A DNA stretch of 57,588 nucleotides from M55B154 sp964486725 (GTDB lineage Bacteria; Spirochaetota; UBA4802; UB4802), in NCBI GenBank assembly GCA_964486725.1, contig CAZAOK010000010.1, positions 1 to 57,588 of the forward strand, in the 5' to 3' direction. Shown here one piece after another: positions 50,416 through 57,588 of this stretch. Position 1 is the stretch's first letter. The number at the start of each line of letters is the position of its first letter. The position numbers and the translations under genes are program-made. The notes under the pieces were generated by a model. It was given only the letters and a program-made list of their open reading frames with translations. It was not told the DNA's origin and made no database searches.

Positions 50416-51784
50416 CCCTGATTATAAATAACCCCAGCAGTGTAAACGTTATTGCCACCACCGGCATGATAAGATTAAAAAACGCGTAGGGCAAATATGC
50501 AAGGGTGGGCACCCCCAGGGCAGCGCTCATAAACGCGCCGCACGAATTCCATGGCACGAGAGGGGATGTGACGGTACCCCCGTCCTCCAGTGAACGTGAA
50601 AGCATCCTGGGTGCCAGGCGCCTGTTTTCGAATGCGTCCCTGTAAATTCTGCCCGTTACAACGATGGAAAGGTACTGTTCTGCCATCAACACATTTGACA
50701 GCATTGCCGTTATAACTGTAGTGATCACGAGCCCCTTTTCACTTCTAATTCCCTGTAAAAGGTTATCATGCAATGATTTTATAAAACCACCACTTTCCCA
50801 TATACCGCTCAACCCTGTTGCACAGAGTATGATAAGAATGGTTTCCATGAAACTTAATATTCCGCCCCTGTTCAAGAGCTTGTCCAGCACCTCGTTGCCT
50901 GAATGAATTGAAAATCCTGAATACGATGCCTGAAGTGTATCAATAATGCCTGCACCCTGTAACGACACGGCGCAAAGTATCCCGGCGATCCAGCCGGCTA
51001 TCAGTATCACCACGGCGGGAAATTTCATTGCCGCAAGAATGATCACAACCAGCAGGGGAATCAGCACAAGGGGTGTAATCAAGAATGATGACCCAATAGC
51101 TTTTTGTAAACCTTCAACCTGCACCGGATCAAATGACCCCTCCCTGATCACTCCATACCCGAAATATATAAAAATGCCCATCGTGATAATCCATGTTGGG
51201 ATGGTTGTTATCAGCATTGTCCTGATATGAAGAAACAGGTCTGTACCGGCAACACCCGGGGCAAGATTGGTTGTATCAGAAAGGGGGGACAGTTTATCCC
51301 CGAAATATGCGCCGGAAATCACCGAGCCGGCACACAGGGCCGGGTTAATGCCAAGTGCCACCCCGATTCCCACCAGCGCGATGCCAACAGTCGCGGCCGT
51401 TGTCCATGAGCTGCCGATAGAAACTCCAACGATACTGCATATCATGAATGTAGCGATGAGGTACCATTGGGGGGATATCAGTTCAAGGCCGTAATAGATC
51501 AGGACTGGAATGGTGCCCGATGCGATCCAGCTGCCGGAAAGTGTCCCCACCATGAGAAGTATCATAACCGCCGGCAGTGTTCCGGCGATCCCCTTTACGA
51601 TACCAGCCTCGATTTCTGACCATGTATGACCCAGCCGCCATGTTTTTATTCCGGCTATCACTGCCGCCCCGATAAGCAGGATAGTTATAGGCAGCTTCAA
51701 TACAACGGTGCCGGTAAACAGCAAGAGTATGGTAATGCTGAAAAGAAGGGCACAATCTTTTAATGTGGGTATTCTAATTGCCAT
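50357..51784 (-). CDS. NhaC-family Na+/H+ antiporter
   Basis: The ATG at 51784 after AGGA is preferred to a GTG seven codons upstream. The 475-residue protein has about 11-12 hydrophobic helices and NhaC-type motifs such as GSSWTTAATVGIAL, GAYFGDKLSPLSDTTNLAPG and PLVPWNSCGAF. NhaC exchangers swap sodium for protons (or related organic-acid exchange, as in malate/lactate relatives). A Na+/H+ or dicarboxylate role cannot be distinguished. The gene is followed by the overlapping ABC ATPase. Confidence 0.9.
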   Translation of the reverse strand: MAIRIPTLKDCALLFSITILLLFTGTVVLKLPITILLIGAAVIAGIKTWRLGHTWSEIEAGIVKGIAGTLPAVMILLMVGTLSGSWIASGTIPVLIYYGLELISPQWYLIATFMICSIVGVSIGSSWTTAATVGIALVGIGVALGINPALCAGSVISGAYFGDKLSPLSDTTNLAPGVAGTDLFLHIRTMLITTIPTWIITMGIFIYFGYGVIREGSFDPVQVEGLQKAIGSSFLITPLVLIPLLVVIILAAMKFPAVVILIAGWIAGILCAVSLQGAGIIDTLQASYSGFSIHSGNEVLDKLLNRGGILSFMETILIILCATGLSGIWESGGFIKSLHDNLLQGIRSEKGLVITTVITAMLSNVLMAEQYLSIVVTGRIYRDAFENRRLAPRMLSRSLEDGGTVTSPLVPWNSCGAFMSAALGVPTLAYLPYAFFNLIMPVVAITFTLLGLFIIRDETFSKIQADAFAGDFSRE

Positions 51785-52001
51785 ATCCTGTTTCCTGATC
51801 GCCACAGGTTATTAATACCCGCGAAACCGGTCAAGATATATAATGTAAAAAATCTGTAAATATCCCTGATTATTTTCAAGGGCGTGATACCATTACAATA
51901 TCACCGTGCATGCGTGTACTTCCAGGTCACCCGGGAAGATATCAGATAGAGAGCAATAATTCGAAATTTTTTTATACCAATTCACTGATGGAGCTATATA
52001 C

Positions 52002-53294
52002 ATGATAACAAGAGATGACACCATGATCAATGTTCTGGGCGAAAGAAAATACGAGAGCCCCCTTCGCACATCTGGTTTTGTTAATGAGAATAAACGGGTT
52101 CTTGTGGAGATTGAACGTGATATAATACTTGAACAGATGCAATCCACTGATGATGTTTTGTCATTTGAAAACGCGGGCCCCCGAAAAAAACTATTCTTTG
52201 ACCCGGGCAGCACAAGCGCGGCTATCGTCACCTGCGGTGGACTATGCCCGGGAATTAATAACGTCATACAGGGTATTGCCAGGATGCTCCAGTTCCAATA
52301 TGGGGTAAAACGGGTTCTTGGGGTTCGATACGGCTTTGAAGGACTCGTGCCTGAATACCGGCACGATTTCGTGGAACTAACCCTTGACTACGTACAAGAC
52401 CTTCATGAAAAAGGGGGAACCGTTCTTGGTTCATCCCGGGGATACCAGGATGAAAAAATTATCGTAGACACCCTGGTTCGTGAAAAAATCGATATACTTT
52501 TCGTTATAGGGGGGGACGGGTCACTGAGAGGAGCCCATGATATATACAGGGAAATCACTAAAAGAGAACTTCCAATCTCAATAGTAGGGGTTCCCAAAAC
52601 TATTGATAATGATATCTGGTTTATGGATAAGACTTTCGGTTTCTCCACGGCAGTGTCAACAGCCACCCAGTCTATATATGCCGCCCACACCGAAGCTATC
52701 GGCGCCAAAAACGGCATCGGCCTGGTAAAAGTTATGGGTCGCGATTCAGGTTTTATCGCCTCTTACGTGACACTGGCATCAAATGATGTGAATTACGTGT
52801 TTATACCCGAGGTTCCTTTCAAGCTGCATGAAAAGGGCGGTTTTCTTGAGAACCTCCATTACCGTTTAAAACGCAGGGGCCACGCGGTCATAGTAGTTGC
52901 TGAAGGGGCCGGCCAGGAGTATTTTGACGGGCCCGAAGGCAAAGATGCTTCGGGGAACCCTAAGTATAAGGACATCGGCCAGTTCATGAAGGAAACAATA
53001 AAAGAATACTTCGCCCCGATGAATATACCCGTAACAATAAAATACATAGACAACAGCTACACCATACGCAGTGTTCCCGCGTTACCCGATGACGCGGTAT
53101 ACTGCATGATGCTTGCCCAGAACGCCGTGCATGGTGCCATGGCGGGTAAAACCGGATTCGTGGTGGGAAGCTGGCACTCCTACTTCACCTACATTCCCTT
53201 ACCGCTGGTAACCCGTAAACGCAAACGGATGAATCCCGAGGGATATCTCTGGTCCATGGTAAAACAAAGCACATGCCAGCCGGAATTTTGTTAA
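52002..53294 (+). CDS. 6-phosphofructokinase
   Basis: The 430-residue length, TCGGLCPGINNVI, VIGGDGSLRGAHDI, VPKTIDNDIWFMDKTFGFSTA and VMGRDSGFIA place this in the phosphofructokinase family, in the longer group with plant, trypanosomatid and many bacterial enzymes. Gly at the GGDG position favours ATP as donor, while the Lys in PKTIDND is of the PPi-dependent type; the combination is typical of ATP-using members of this clade. It makes fructose 1,6-bisphosphate. GGAG precedes the ATG. It is divergent from nhaC across 196 bases. Confidence 0.9.
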   Translation: MITRDDTMINVLGERKYESPLRTSGFVNENKRVLVEIERDIILEQMQSTDDVLSFENAGPRKKLFFDPGSTSAAIVTCGGLCPGINNVIQGIARMLQFQYGVKRVLGVRYGFEGLVPEYRHDFVELTLDYVQDLHEKGGTVLGSSRGYQDEKIIVDTLVREKIDILFVIGGDGSLRGAHDIYREITKRELPISIVGVPKTIDNDIWFMDKTFGFSTAVSTATQSIYAAHTEAIGAKNGIGLVKVMGRDSGFIASYVTLASNDVNYVFIPEVPFKLHEKGGFLENLHYRLKRRGHAVIVVAEGAGQEYFDGPEGKDASGNPKYKDIGQFMKETIKEYFAPMNIPVTIKYIDNSYTIRSVPALPDDAVYCMMLAQNAVHGAMAGKTGFVVGSWHSYFTYIPLPLVTRKRKRMNPEGYLWSMVKQSTCQPEFC

Positions 53295-53321
53295 TTTTAT
53301 TTTAAGATTTGTATTGATATC

Positions 53322-53531
53322 ATGGAAGAGATACACCATTTCTTTGAACCTGAAAACTGGAACCTTCTGCGTTATGACCAGAACAGCAGCGAACTTTTTT
53401 TCGTCATTGCCGAAGGGATTGATGATGAGCGCGTAAAGGACATACGTTTGAAGGTGGGGGAGGGAATAACCGGCACAGTGGCCCACTCCAAAAAACCGGT
53501 TTTTGTGCCGGACACATCAGTGGTAATTACA
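53322..53531 (+). pseudogene. GAF-domain remnant
   Basis: The frame after the phosphofructokinase gene encodes the middle of a GAF domain: FFEPENWNLLRYDQNSSELFFVIAEGI and KVGEGITGTVAHSKKPVFVPDTS, then breaks off into a terminator hairpin. The start of the domain and its last strands are missing, no ribosome-binding site precedes the ATG at 53322, and the open frame runs through the hairpin. It is best read as the fragment of a lost sensor gene. Confidence 0.6.
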
Positions 53532-53532
53532 C

Positions 53533-53567
53533 AAAAAAGGAAGGGTGTAACAGCCCTTCCTTTTTTT
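53533..53567. terminator. bidirectional intrinsic terminator
   Basis: AAAAAAGGAAGGG (53533-53545) and CCCTTCCTTTTTTT (53554-53567) form a long stem with an 8-base loop, with an A-tract on the left and a T-tract on the right. It ends both plus-strand readthrough from the GAF remnant and the minus-strand proX transcript, whose stop lies 52 bases away. Confidence 0.88.
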
Positions 53568-53618
53568 CAGTATTGTGATTTTCTATTTACACAACAAGCC
53601 TTGTAGCACGGTATCATT

Positions 53619-54488
53619 TTACCACCATGAATCAACAAGCACCTTGTGGTCTTCATACCATTTCTTTGCCGCGGTTACAGGATCGTCCCCTTCTTCTACC
53701 GCACCCATCAGGTCATACAGCTGTGTTTCCTTCAGGTTGAAGTTACTCATGAATTCTGCAGCTTTTGGATATTCATCTTTAAAACCCTTACGTGCAAGAA
53801 TTGCCATAACATCCTTTGGATAGATACCCTTGGAATCTTCCAGGTATTTCAGATCATATCGTGCCCACATGAAATGAGGCTTCCAGCCGGTAATGACTAC
53901 AGGCTTTTTCCTGTTATATGCTTTTTTTAGGCTGGTCATCATGGCGGGCTCACTTGAAGTGATCTGCTTCATGGGCAGGCCGTATTTCTTTATGGCCTTT
54001 TCGGTGTTGCCATGTATCCCGGCACCACTGCCGATACCGATGATCTTTTTGCCAAACTTTTTGGCTACTTCCTCGTTCTTAAGGTCTTCTATCGAATCAA
54101 TATCCACATACTCTGGCACTACAAGACCGGTAGTTCCATTGCTGAAAGATTCACCAAGCTTAACAATGTCATCCCCGAACTTTTCCCAGTAATCAGCATG
54201 CGTATGGGGAAGCCACGCGTCCAGAAACAATTCAGCATCACCCTTGGCAAGTGAAGCGTAGATGGGGCCCGGTTCGATGGGCTTAACAGTTACATCATAT
54301 CCTTTGTCGGTAAGGGCAGCAAGTGCCAGGTGAGTAACCGCAATACCTTCTGCCCAGTTTGGATAGAGTATTGTCATTTTACCCTTCTCCTCGGGCTGAT
54401 CGCCTTCATCTGCTTTTTTGCACCCTGTGGCTGTTAATGAAACTGTCAGAACCAGCACAAAAAGCACTAACATAGTTCTTTTAATCAT
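53619..54488 (-). CDS. glycine betaine/proline-type ABC transporter substrate-binding lipoprotein
   Basis: The 289-residue product starts with a lipoprotein signal (LTATGCKK, Cys23) followed by the OpuAC domain: ILYPNWAEGIAVTHLALAAL, PGPIYASLAKGDAELFLDAWLPHTHADYW, and VVITGWKPHFMWARYDLKYLED near 200-230, containing the aromatic residues that form the quaternary-amine box. It binds glycine betaine, choline or proline betaine outside the inner membrane and hands it to the permease encoded upstream. Together with proV and proW it forms a complete OpuA/ProU-type system. AGGAGG precedes the ATG. Confidence 0.92.
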   Translation of the reverse strand: MIKRTMLVLFVLVLTVSLTATGCKKADEGDQPEEKGKMTILYPNWAEGIAVTHLALAALTDKGYDVTVKPIEPGPIYASLAKGDAELFLDAWLPHTHADYWEKFGDDIVKLGESFSNGTTGLVVPEYVDIDSIEDLKNEEVAKKFGKKIIGIGSGAGIHGNTEKAIKKYGLPMKQITSSEPAMMTSLKKAYNRKKPVVITGWKPHFMWARYDLKYLEDSKGIYPKDVMAILARKGFKDEYPKAAEFMSNFNLKETQLYDLMGAVEEGDDPVTAAKKWYEDHKVLVDSWW

Positions 54489-54652
54489 TATATACCTCCT
54501 GATATTTTATTTATGTGTTCATTAAATACATGCATCATTAGAATTATATAGTAACTATATACACGCGGGAATCATCAGTAGAACCGGGTTCCAGTATACC
54601 AGACCAACCGATCCCCGTCAAGGCCCGCCTTTTTTTCTTACCTGCCAAAATA

Positions 54653-55537
54653 CTATTCACTGCCGGCATTTCTATGTTCGGTCTGTCCGAATGACTGTGT
54701 AATACGGTCAAGTAAGATAGCGATGATTACGATACCCAGGCCGGCCTCAAACCCCAGACCTATCTTTGCCTTCAGGATACCCATGTACACCTTCTGACCA
54801 AGTCCTGCCGCGCCAACCATTGACGCGATAACAACCATCGACAGTGACAGCATAATCACCTGGTTTATACCTGCCATTATGGTGGGCATGGCCAGTGGGA
54901 TCTGTACCTTGTACAGCAACTGCTTGTCGGTACACCCGAAAGCGTGGGACGCTTCAACAACGTCTTTAGGTACTTCACGTATACCAAGGTTGGTAAGCCT
55001 CACACCGGGAGGAAGGGCAAACACCACGGTAGCAACAACCCCCGGAACATTCCCCACCTGGAAGAAAAGAATAGCAGGGATCAGGTATACGAAGGCCGGC
55101 ATGGTCTGCATAAAATCAAGCACGGGACGTAGCATCTGCTCGAACCTGTCACTTCTTGACGCGTATATCCCCATGGGCACACCAAGCAGCAGTGCGATTA
55201 TTGCCGAGGTTATTACCAGTGCCAGGGTTTCCATCGTTTCCTGCCAGAACCCCATGCCATATAGAAGGAAAAGACCAACCACCGTAAACAGGAGCATTCC
55301 CCTTCCCGTACGCCATCCCATAAGAGAAAGACTGCCATATTTTCGTGATATTACCCAGTACGCAAAAACAGCCATCAAACCCATCATAATGAAGGGATGT
55401 AAATACAAAAGAACGCCCTGAAATGCCGTTACAACAACGTCAATGCCAATAGTAACGCCATCAGAAAACGGTTCAAATTTATAGGCTATCCAGTCAATAC
55501 CTATTTCAACGTATTCACCAATCGGAATATTAATCAT
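54653..55537 (-). CDS. proW: glycine betaine-type ABC transporter permease
   Basis: The 294-residue protein has about six to seven membrane helices and the ABC permease core: LLGVPMGIYASRSDRFEQ, VLDFMQTMPAFVYLIPAILFF and the EAA loop EVPKDVVEASHAFGCTDKQLLYKVQIPLA. This is ProW/OpuAB. It shares eight bases with the proV stop region, so translation is coupled. The gap of 164 bases to proX contains no gene; a palindromic GAACCGGGTTC is present near 54582. Confidence 0.93.
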   Translation of the reverse strand: MINIPIGEYVEIGIDWIAYKFEPFSDGVTIGIDVVVTAFQGVLLYLHPFIMMGLMAVFAYWVISRKYGSLSLMGWRTGRGMLLFTVVGLFLLYGMGFWQETMETLALVITSAIIALLLGVPMGIYASRSDRFEQMLRPVLDFMQTMPAFVYLIPAILFFQVGNVPGVVATVVFALPPGVRLTNLGIREVPKDVVEASHAFGCTDKQLLYKVQIPLAMPTIMAGINQVIMLSLSMVVIASMVGAAGLGQKVYMGILKAKIGLGFEAGLGIVIIAILLDRITQSFGQTEHRNAGSE

Positions 55538-56726
55538 TGCTACCTCCCCTTTCGGTTAATCCTGCAAGAATTGAACCACGGACAATCATGCCCAGAAATT
55601 TATCATTTTCATCCACTACAGCGATGGGAAACCTGATATCCACCATCTTCGGCATTACTTCCTGTAATGGAGTATCCGGTGATATTTTATACTCCTTGTA
55701 TCTCTGCATGATATCATCAAGACTGGTTTCCCCCCGCCTTACCGCCGCTTCAGCGTCATCCGCCATCACTATGCCTTCAAGCTTTCGTGACTTGTCCACA
55801 ACGAATATACTGGATATACCGATATCTTTCATCACGTGAAGTGCTGTTCTTGGGCCATCTTTTGGATAGGTAATTGAATGTGCTTTTACCATCACGTCAC
55901 CGGCAGTGAGTATCTTGGTCATGTCAACGTTCTCAACAAAGCGTTCAACATACTCGGTTGCCGGCTCCCTGAGTATCTCTTCAGGAGTACCGATCTGCAC
56001 AATACGCGCGTCTTTCATCATTACAATTCGATCACCCAGTTTCAACGCCTCATCAAGGTCATGTGTAATAAACAAAATTGTTTTTTTCACTTCGTGTTCA
56101 AGTGCCAGCAGTTCATCCTGCATCTCCGCCCTGATCAGCGGGTCCAGGGCGCTGAATGCTTCGTCCATCAGCAAAATATCCGTTTCAACCGCAAGCGCCC
56201 GGGCAAGACCCACACGCTGCTGCATACCGCCGCTCAGTTGGCCCGGGTAGGTATTCTCCCATCCTTTCAGTCCGACCTGTTTAAGTGCCCGCATTGACTT
56301 TTCATTTCGCTCATTTTCACTTAGCCCCTGCAGCTCAAGCCCGAAAGCCGCGTTTTGAAGAACTGTTTTGTGTGGAAGAAGGGCGAATCGTTGAAACACC
56401 ATGCCAAAATTTTTCTGGCGAAAACTCCTGAGGTCATCTTTCTTCAACGCGGTAACATCAACACCATCGATATACACCTTTCCCCGTGTTGGTTCATACA
56501 GCCTGTTGATACAGCGCAGCAATGTGGATTTTCCGCTTCCCGATAGCCCCATAACCACAAGGGTTTCACCTTCATACACCTCGAACGTGGCATCGTGAAC
56601 ACCAATTGCGCATCCTGTTTTTTCAAGGATATCGTTTTTCGGCATCCCTTCTTTCAGGTGTTTACGGGCCTCTTCAACATTGTCACCAAAAATCTTTTCT
56701 ATATTCTCAACTCTGATCTTGGCCAT
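55530..56726 (-). CDS. proV: glycine betaine-type ABC transporter ATPase with CBS domains
   Basis: The 398-residue protein has the ProV N-terminal helical region (IEKIFGDNVEEARKHLKEG), Walker A GLSGSGKST (about 58-66), the signature LSGGMQQRVGLARAL, Walker B ILLMDEAFSALDPL, and two C-terminal CBS domains (about 275-395). In ProU/OpuA systems the CBS domains sense ionic strength and gate transport. It is the first gene of the operon and has a good AGGAAGG site. No clear promoter could be set upstream. Confidence 0.94.
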   Translation of the reverse strand: MAKIRVENIEKIFGDNVEEARKHLKEGMPKNDILEKTGCAIGVHDATFEVYEGETLVVMGLSGSGKSTLLRCINRLYEPTRGKVYIDGVDVTALKKDDLRSFRQKNFGMVFQRFALLPHKTVLQNAAFGLELQGLSENERNEKSMRALKQVGLKGWENTYPGQLSGGMQQRVGLARALAVETDILLMDEAFSALDPLIRAEMQDELLALEHEVKKTILFITHDLDEALKLGDRIVMMKDARIVQIGTPEEILREPATEYVERFVENVDMTKILTAGDVMVKAHSITYPKDGPRTALHVMKDIGISSIFVVDKSRKLEGIVMADDAEAAVRRGETSLDDIMQRYKEYKISPDTPLQEVMPKMVDIRFPIAVVDENDKFLGMIVRGSILAGLTERGGSND

Positions 56727-56927
56727 CGTATACCTTCCTGTTTCTTTCGTGTAATAGAATAATTCATAAAATAATAAATAAGTACAATTACATAAGACGG
56801 AGCGTCATTTTTTGCATATGATCCAGGCATGTATACGTTGAAAAAGCTCCATCGCGAATCACCACACATTCCCTTTTTTTGCTGCCGCATCTCTTTTTTT
56901 TTTGCCAATCAATTTACGAAAAACAGT

Positions 56928-56956
56928 GCCGGGCGGACGTTCCCATCCGCCACGGC
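56928..56956 (-). terminator. terminator of the beta-barrel gene
   Basis: On the minus strand GCCGTGGCGGA and TCCGCCCGGC form a GC-rich stem with an 8-base loop, followed by ACTGTTTTT. It lies 44 bases past the stop of the gene ending at 57001 and separates it from the betaine transporter operon. Confidence 0.65.
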
Positions 56957-57000
56957 TGTTGTTTGAATTAACTTTATTAAATGAAACAATTCATCTTCCA

Positions 57001-57588
57001 TTATATTGACTGAGACACACCAAAGGTTAACCAATGGTGATACCTGTCATTGTATACATTTGCTTTTGCAAAATCTTCGTCAGGATTGTATGCAAAGTTA
57101 TACGACGCAGAGATAGTCGTACCCGCATCAGATGTAACCGAGATCTCACCGGTTACACCAACATCACTGAATCCTTTTCTTGCTTCACCATGTTTACCCT
57201 TCGTATAATCAGCAGGATATGAAGGATAGTAGAAGTACGCACCCCAGCCACCAAGATAGAATGTAGACTTTTCGGTGAACTGGAAGGTATGTCCGAATGA
57301 AAGCTTGTAATACATATCCTTAGCATTTTCCTGTTCCCATTCTGGATTACCATCAATATCATATTCCTGTTTATCTGGTCTATAATACCACGATACTAAG
57401 AACTTCGGTGACAGCGGCAATCCGCTGAAAGTGATTGAGGGCGCAACTTCTGCAAAGTCATTTGCACATTCATTACCAAGATTCCTTGATCTTGGATAGT
57501 AGAAATAGGACAACTTCATCCCAAGAGTAATATTATCATCCATTATTCCTTTACTATAAGTAAGAATGAAGTCGATACCTTCCCATTC
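57001..57588 (-). CDS. outer-membrane beta-barrel protein, 5' end missing
   Basis: The minus-strand frame is open through the right edge of the window: an ATG at 57543 exists but the frame continues in phase upstream (WEGIDFILTYSKGI), so the gene is partial with its start beyond 57588. The 195 visible residues are alternating amphipathic strands rich in Tyr, Phe and Gly, such as MKLSYFYYPRSRN, FLVSWYYRPDKQEYD, KSTFYLGGWGAYFYYPSYPADY and ISASYNFAYNPDEDF, ending WLTFGVSQSI. That is typical of the last strands of an outer-membrane barrel, though the final residue is Ile rather than Phe. Family and cargo unknown. Confidence 0.65.
   Translation of the reverse strand, partial: EWEGIDFILTYSKGIMDDNITLGMKLSYFYYPRSRNLGNECANDFAEVAPSITFSGLPLSPKFLVSWYYRPDKQEYDIDGNPEWEQENAKDMYYKLSFGHTFQFTEKSTFYLGGWGAYFYYPSYPADYTKGKHGEARKGFSDVGVTGEISVTSDAGTTISASYNFAYNPDEDFAKANVYNDRYHHWLTFGVSQSI

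Noticed and set aside
54573..54600. Palindromic operator between proX and proW
   Set aside because: GAACCGGGTTC is short and stands alone; there is no second copy or promoter beside it to support a regulator site.

Overview
This window looks like an ordinary chromosomal segment of a diderm bacterium with an anaerobic or microaerobic, c-type-cytochrome-containing lifestyle. It has lipoprotein signal peptides, an outer-membrane beta-barrel gene cut by the right edge, an MlaE lipid-transport permease, class III cyclase-like proteins, a Ser/Thr kinase with PP2C and FHA partners, PilZ, and the rpsF-ssb-rpsR-DUF2232-rplI-dnaB gene order. Together these suggest Spirochaetota, with Desulfobacterota-like delta-proteobacteria as the main alternative. 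The assignment is inference from gene content only. No tRNA, rRNA, CRISPR array or prophage was seen.

Layout. 1-7.4 kb: an SRPBCC protein, a broken DsbA-like gene, a small secreted ORF, then a run of a pentaheme cytochrome c and cytochrome c maturation genes ccmA-ccmB-ccmC-(ccmD-like)-ccmE-ccmF. CcmE carries a CxxxY motif in place of the usual heme-binding histidine, and there is no ccmG or ccmH. 7.5-13.1 kb: smpB, a 142-bp mobile repeat, then mrfA-mrfB (DNA repair helicase and exonuclease), a methyltransferase and a zinc-ribbon protein. 13.1-18.7 kb, minus strand: pcm and mlaE, then the S6-SSB-S18-DUF2232-L9-DnaB run. S18 has a very long acidic, low-complexity N-terminal extension. 18.9-25 kb: PilZ protein, envelope protease and amidase, secreted proteins, glycerate 2-kinase. 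25-31.7 kb: CstA, a two-gene ADP-forming acyl-CoA synthetase, a UDP-sugar pyrophosphorylase, argB, and a GGQ release-factor-like protein. 31.7-32.6 kb: a REP-associated tyrosine transposase flanked by its short repeat motif. 32.7-38.1 kb: a signalling cluster (PP2C phosphatase, FHA protein, transmembrane Ser/Thr kinase, and a tandem pair of cyclase-like proteins, the second degenerate). 38.2-43.7 kb: a sucrose operon (fructokinase, sucrose-phosphate synthase/phosphatase, sucrose synthase). 43.7-50 kb: CRM-domain protein, nitroreductase, a selenocysteine peroxiredoxin whose in-frame UGA splits the reading frame, HtpX-like protease, a second copy of the 142-bp repeat, crotonase, MORN lipoprotein, cupin and thioredoxin. 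50-57.6 kb: ABC ATPase, NhaC antiporter, phosphofructokinase, a GAF remnant, a glycine betaine type ABC transporter (proV-proW-proX) and the partial beta-barrel.

How the parts fit. The cytochrome and Ccm genes form one electron-transport maturation unit. The sucrose operon can both make sucrose (SPS/SPP) and reversibly cleave it to UDP-glucose and fructose (sucrose synthase), with fructokinase recycling fructose. NDP-sugar pyrophosphorylase, glycerate kinase and phosphofructokinase nearby are compatible with sugar storage and osmolyte metabolism, as are the NhaC antiporter and betaine transporter. The most notable points are the UGA-encoded selenoperoxiredoxin with a matching stem-loop just downstream, the CxxxY CcmE, the paired 142-bp hairpin elements, the active/degenerate cyclase pair and the extended S18. 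None of these is a wholly new multi-gene defence or metabolic system; I did not find one in this window.
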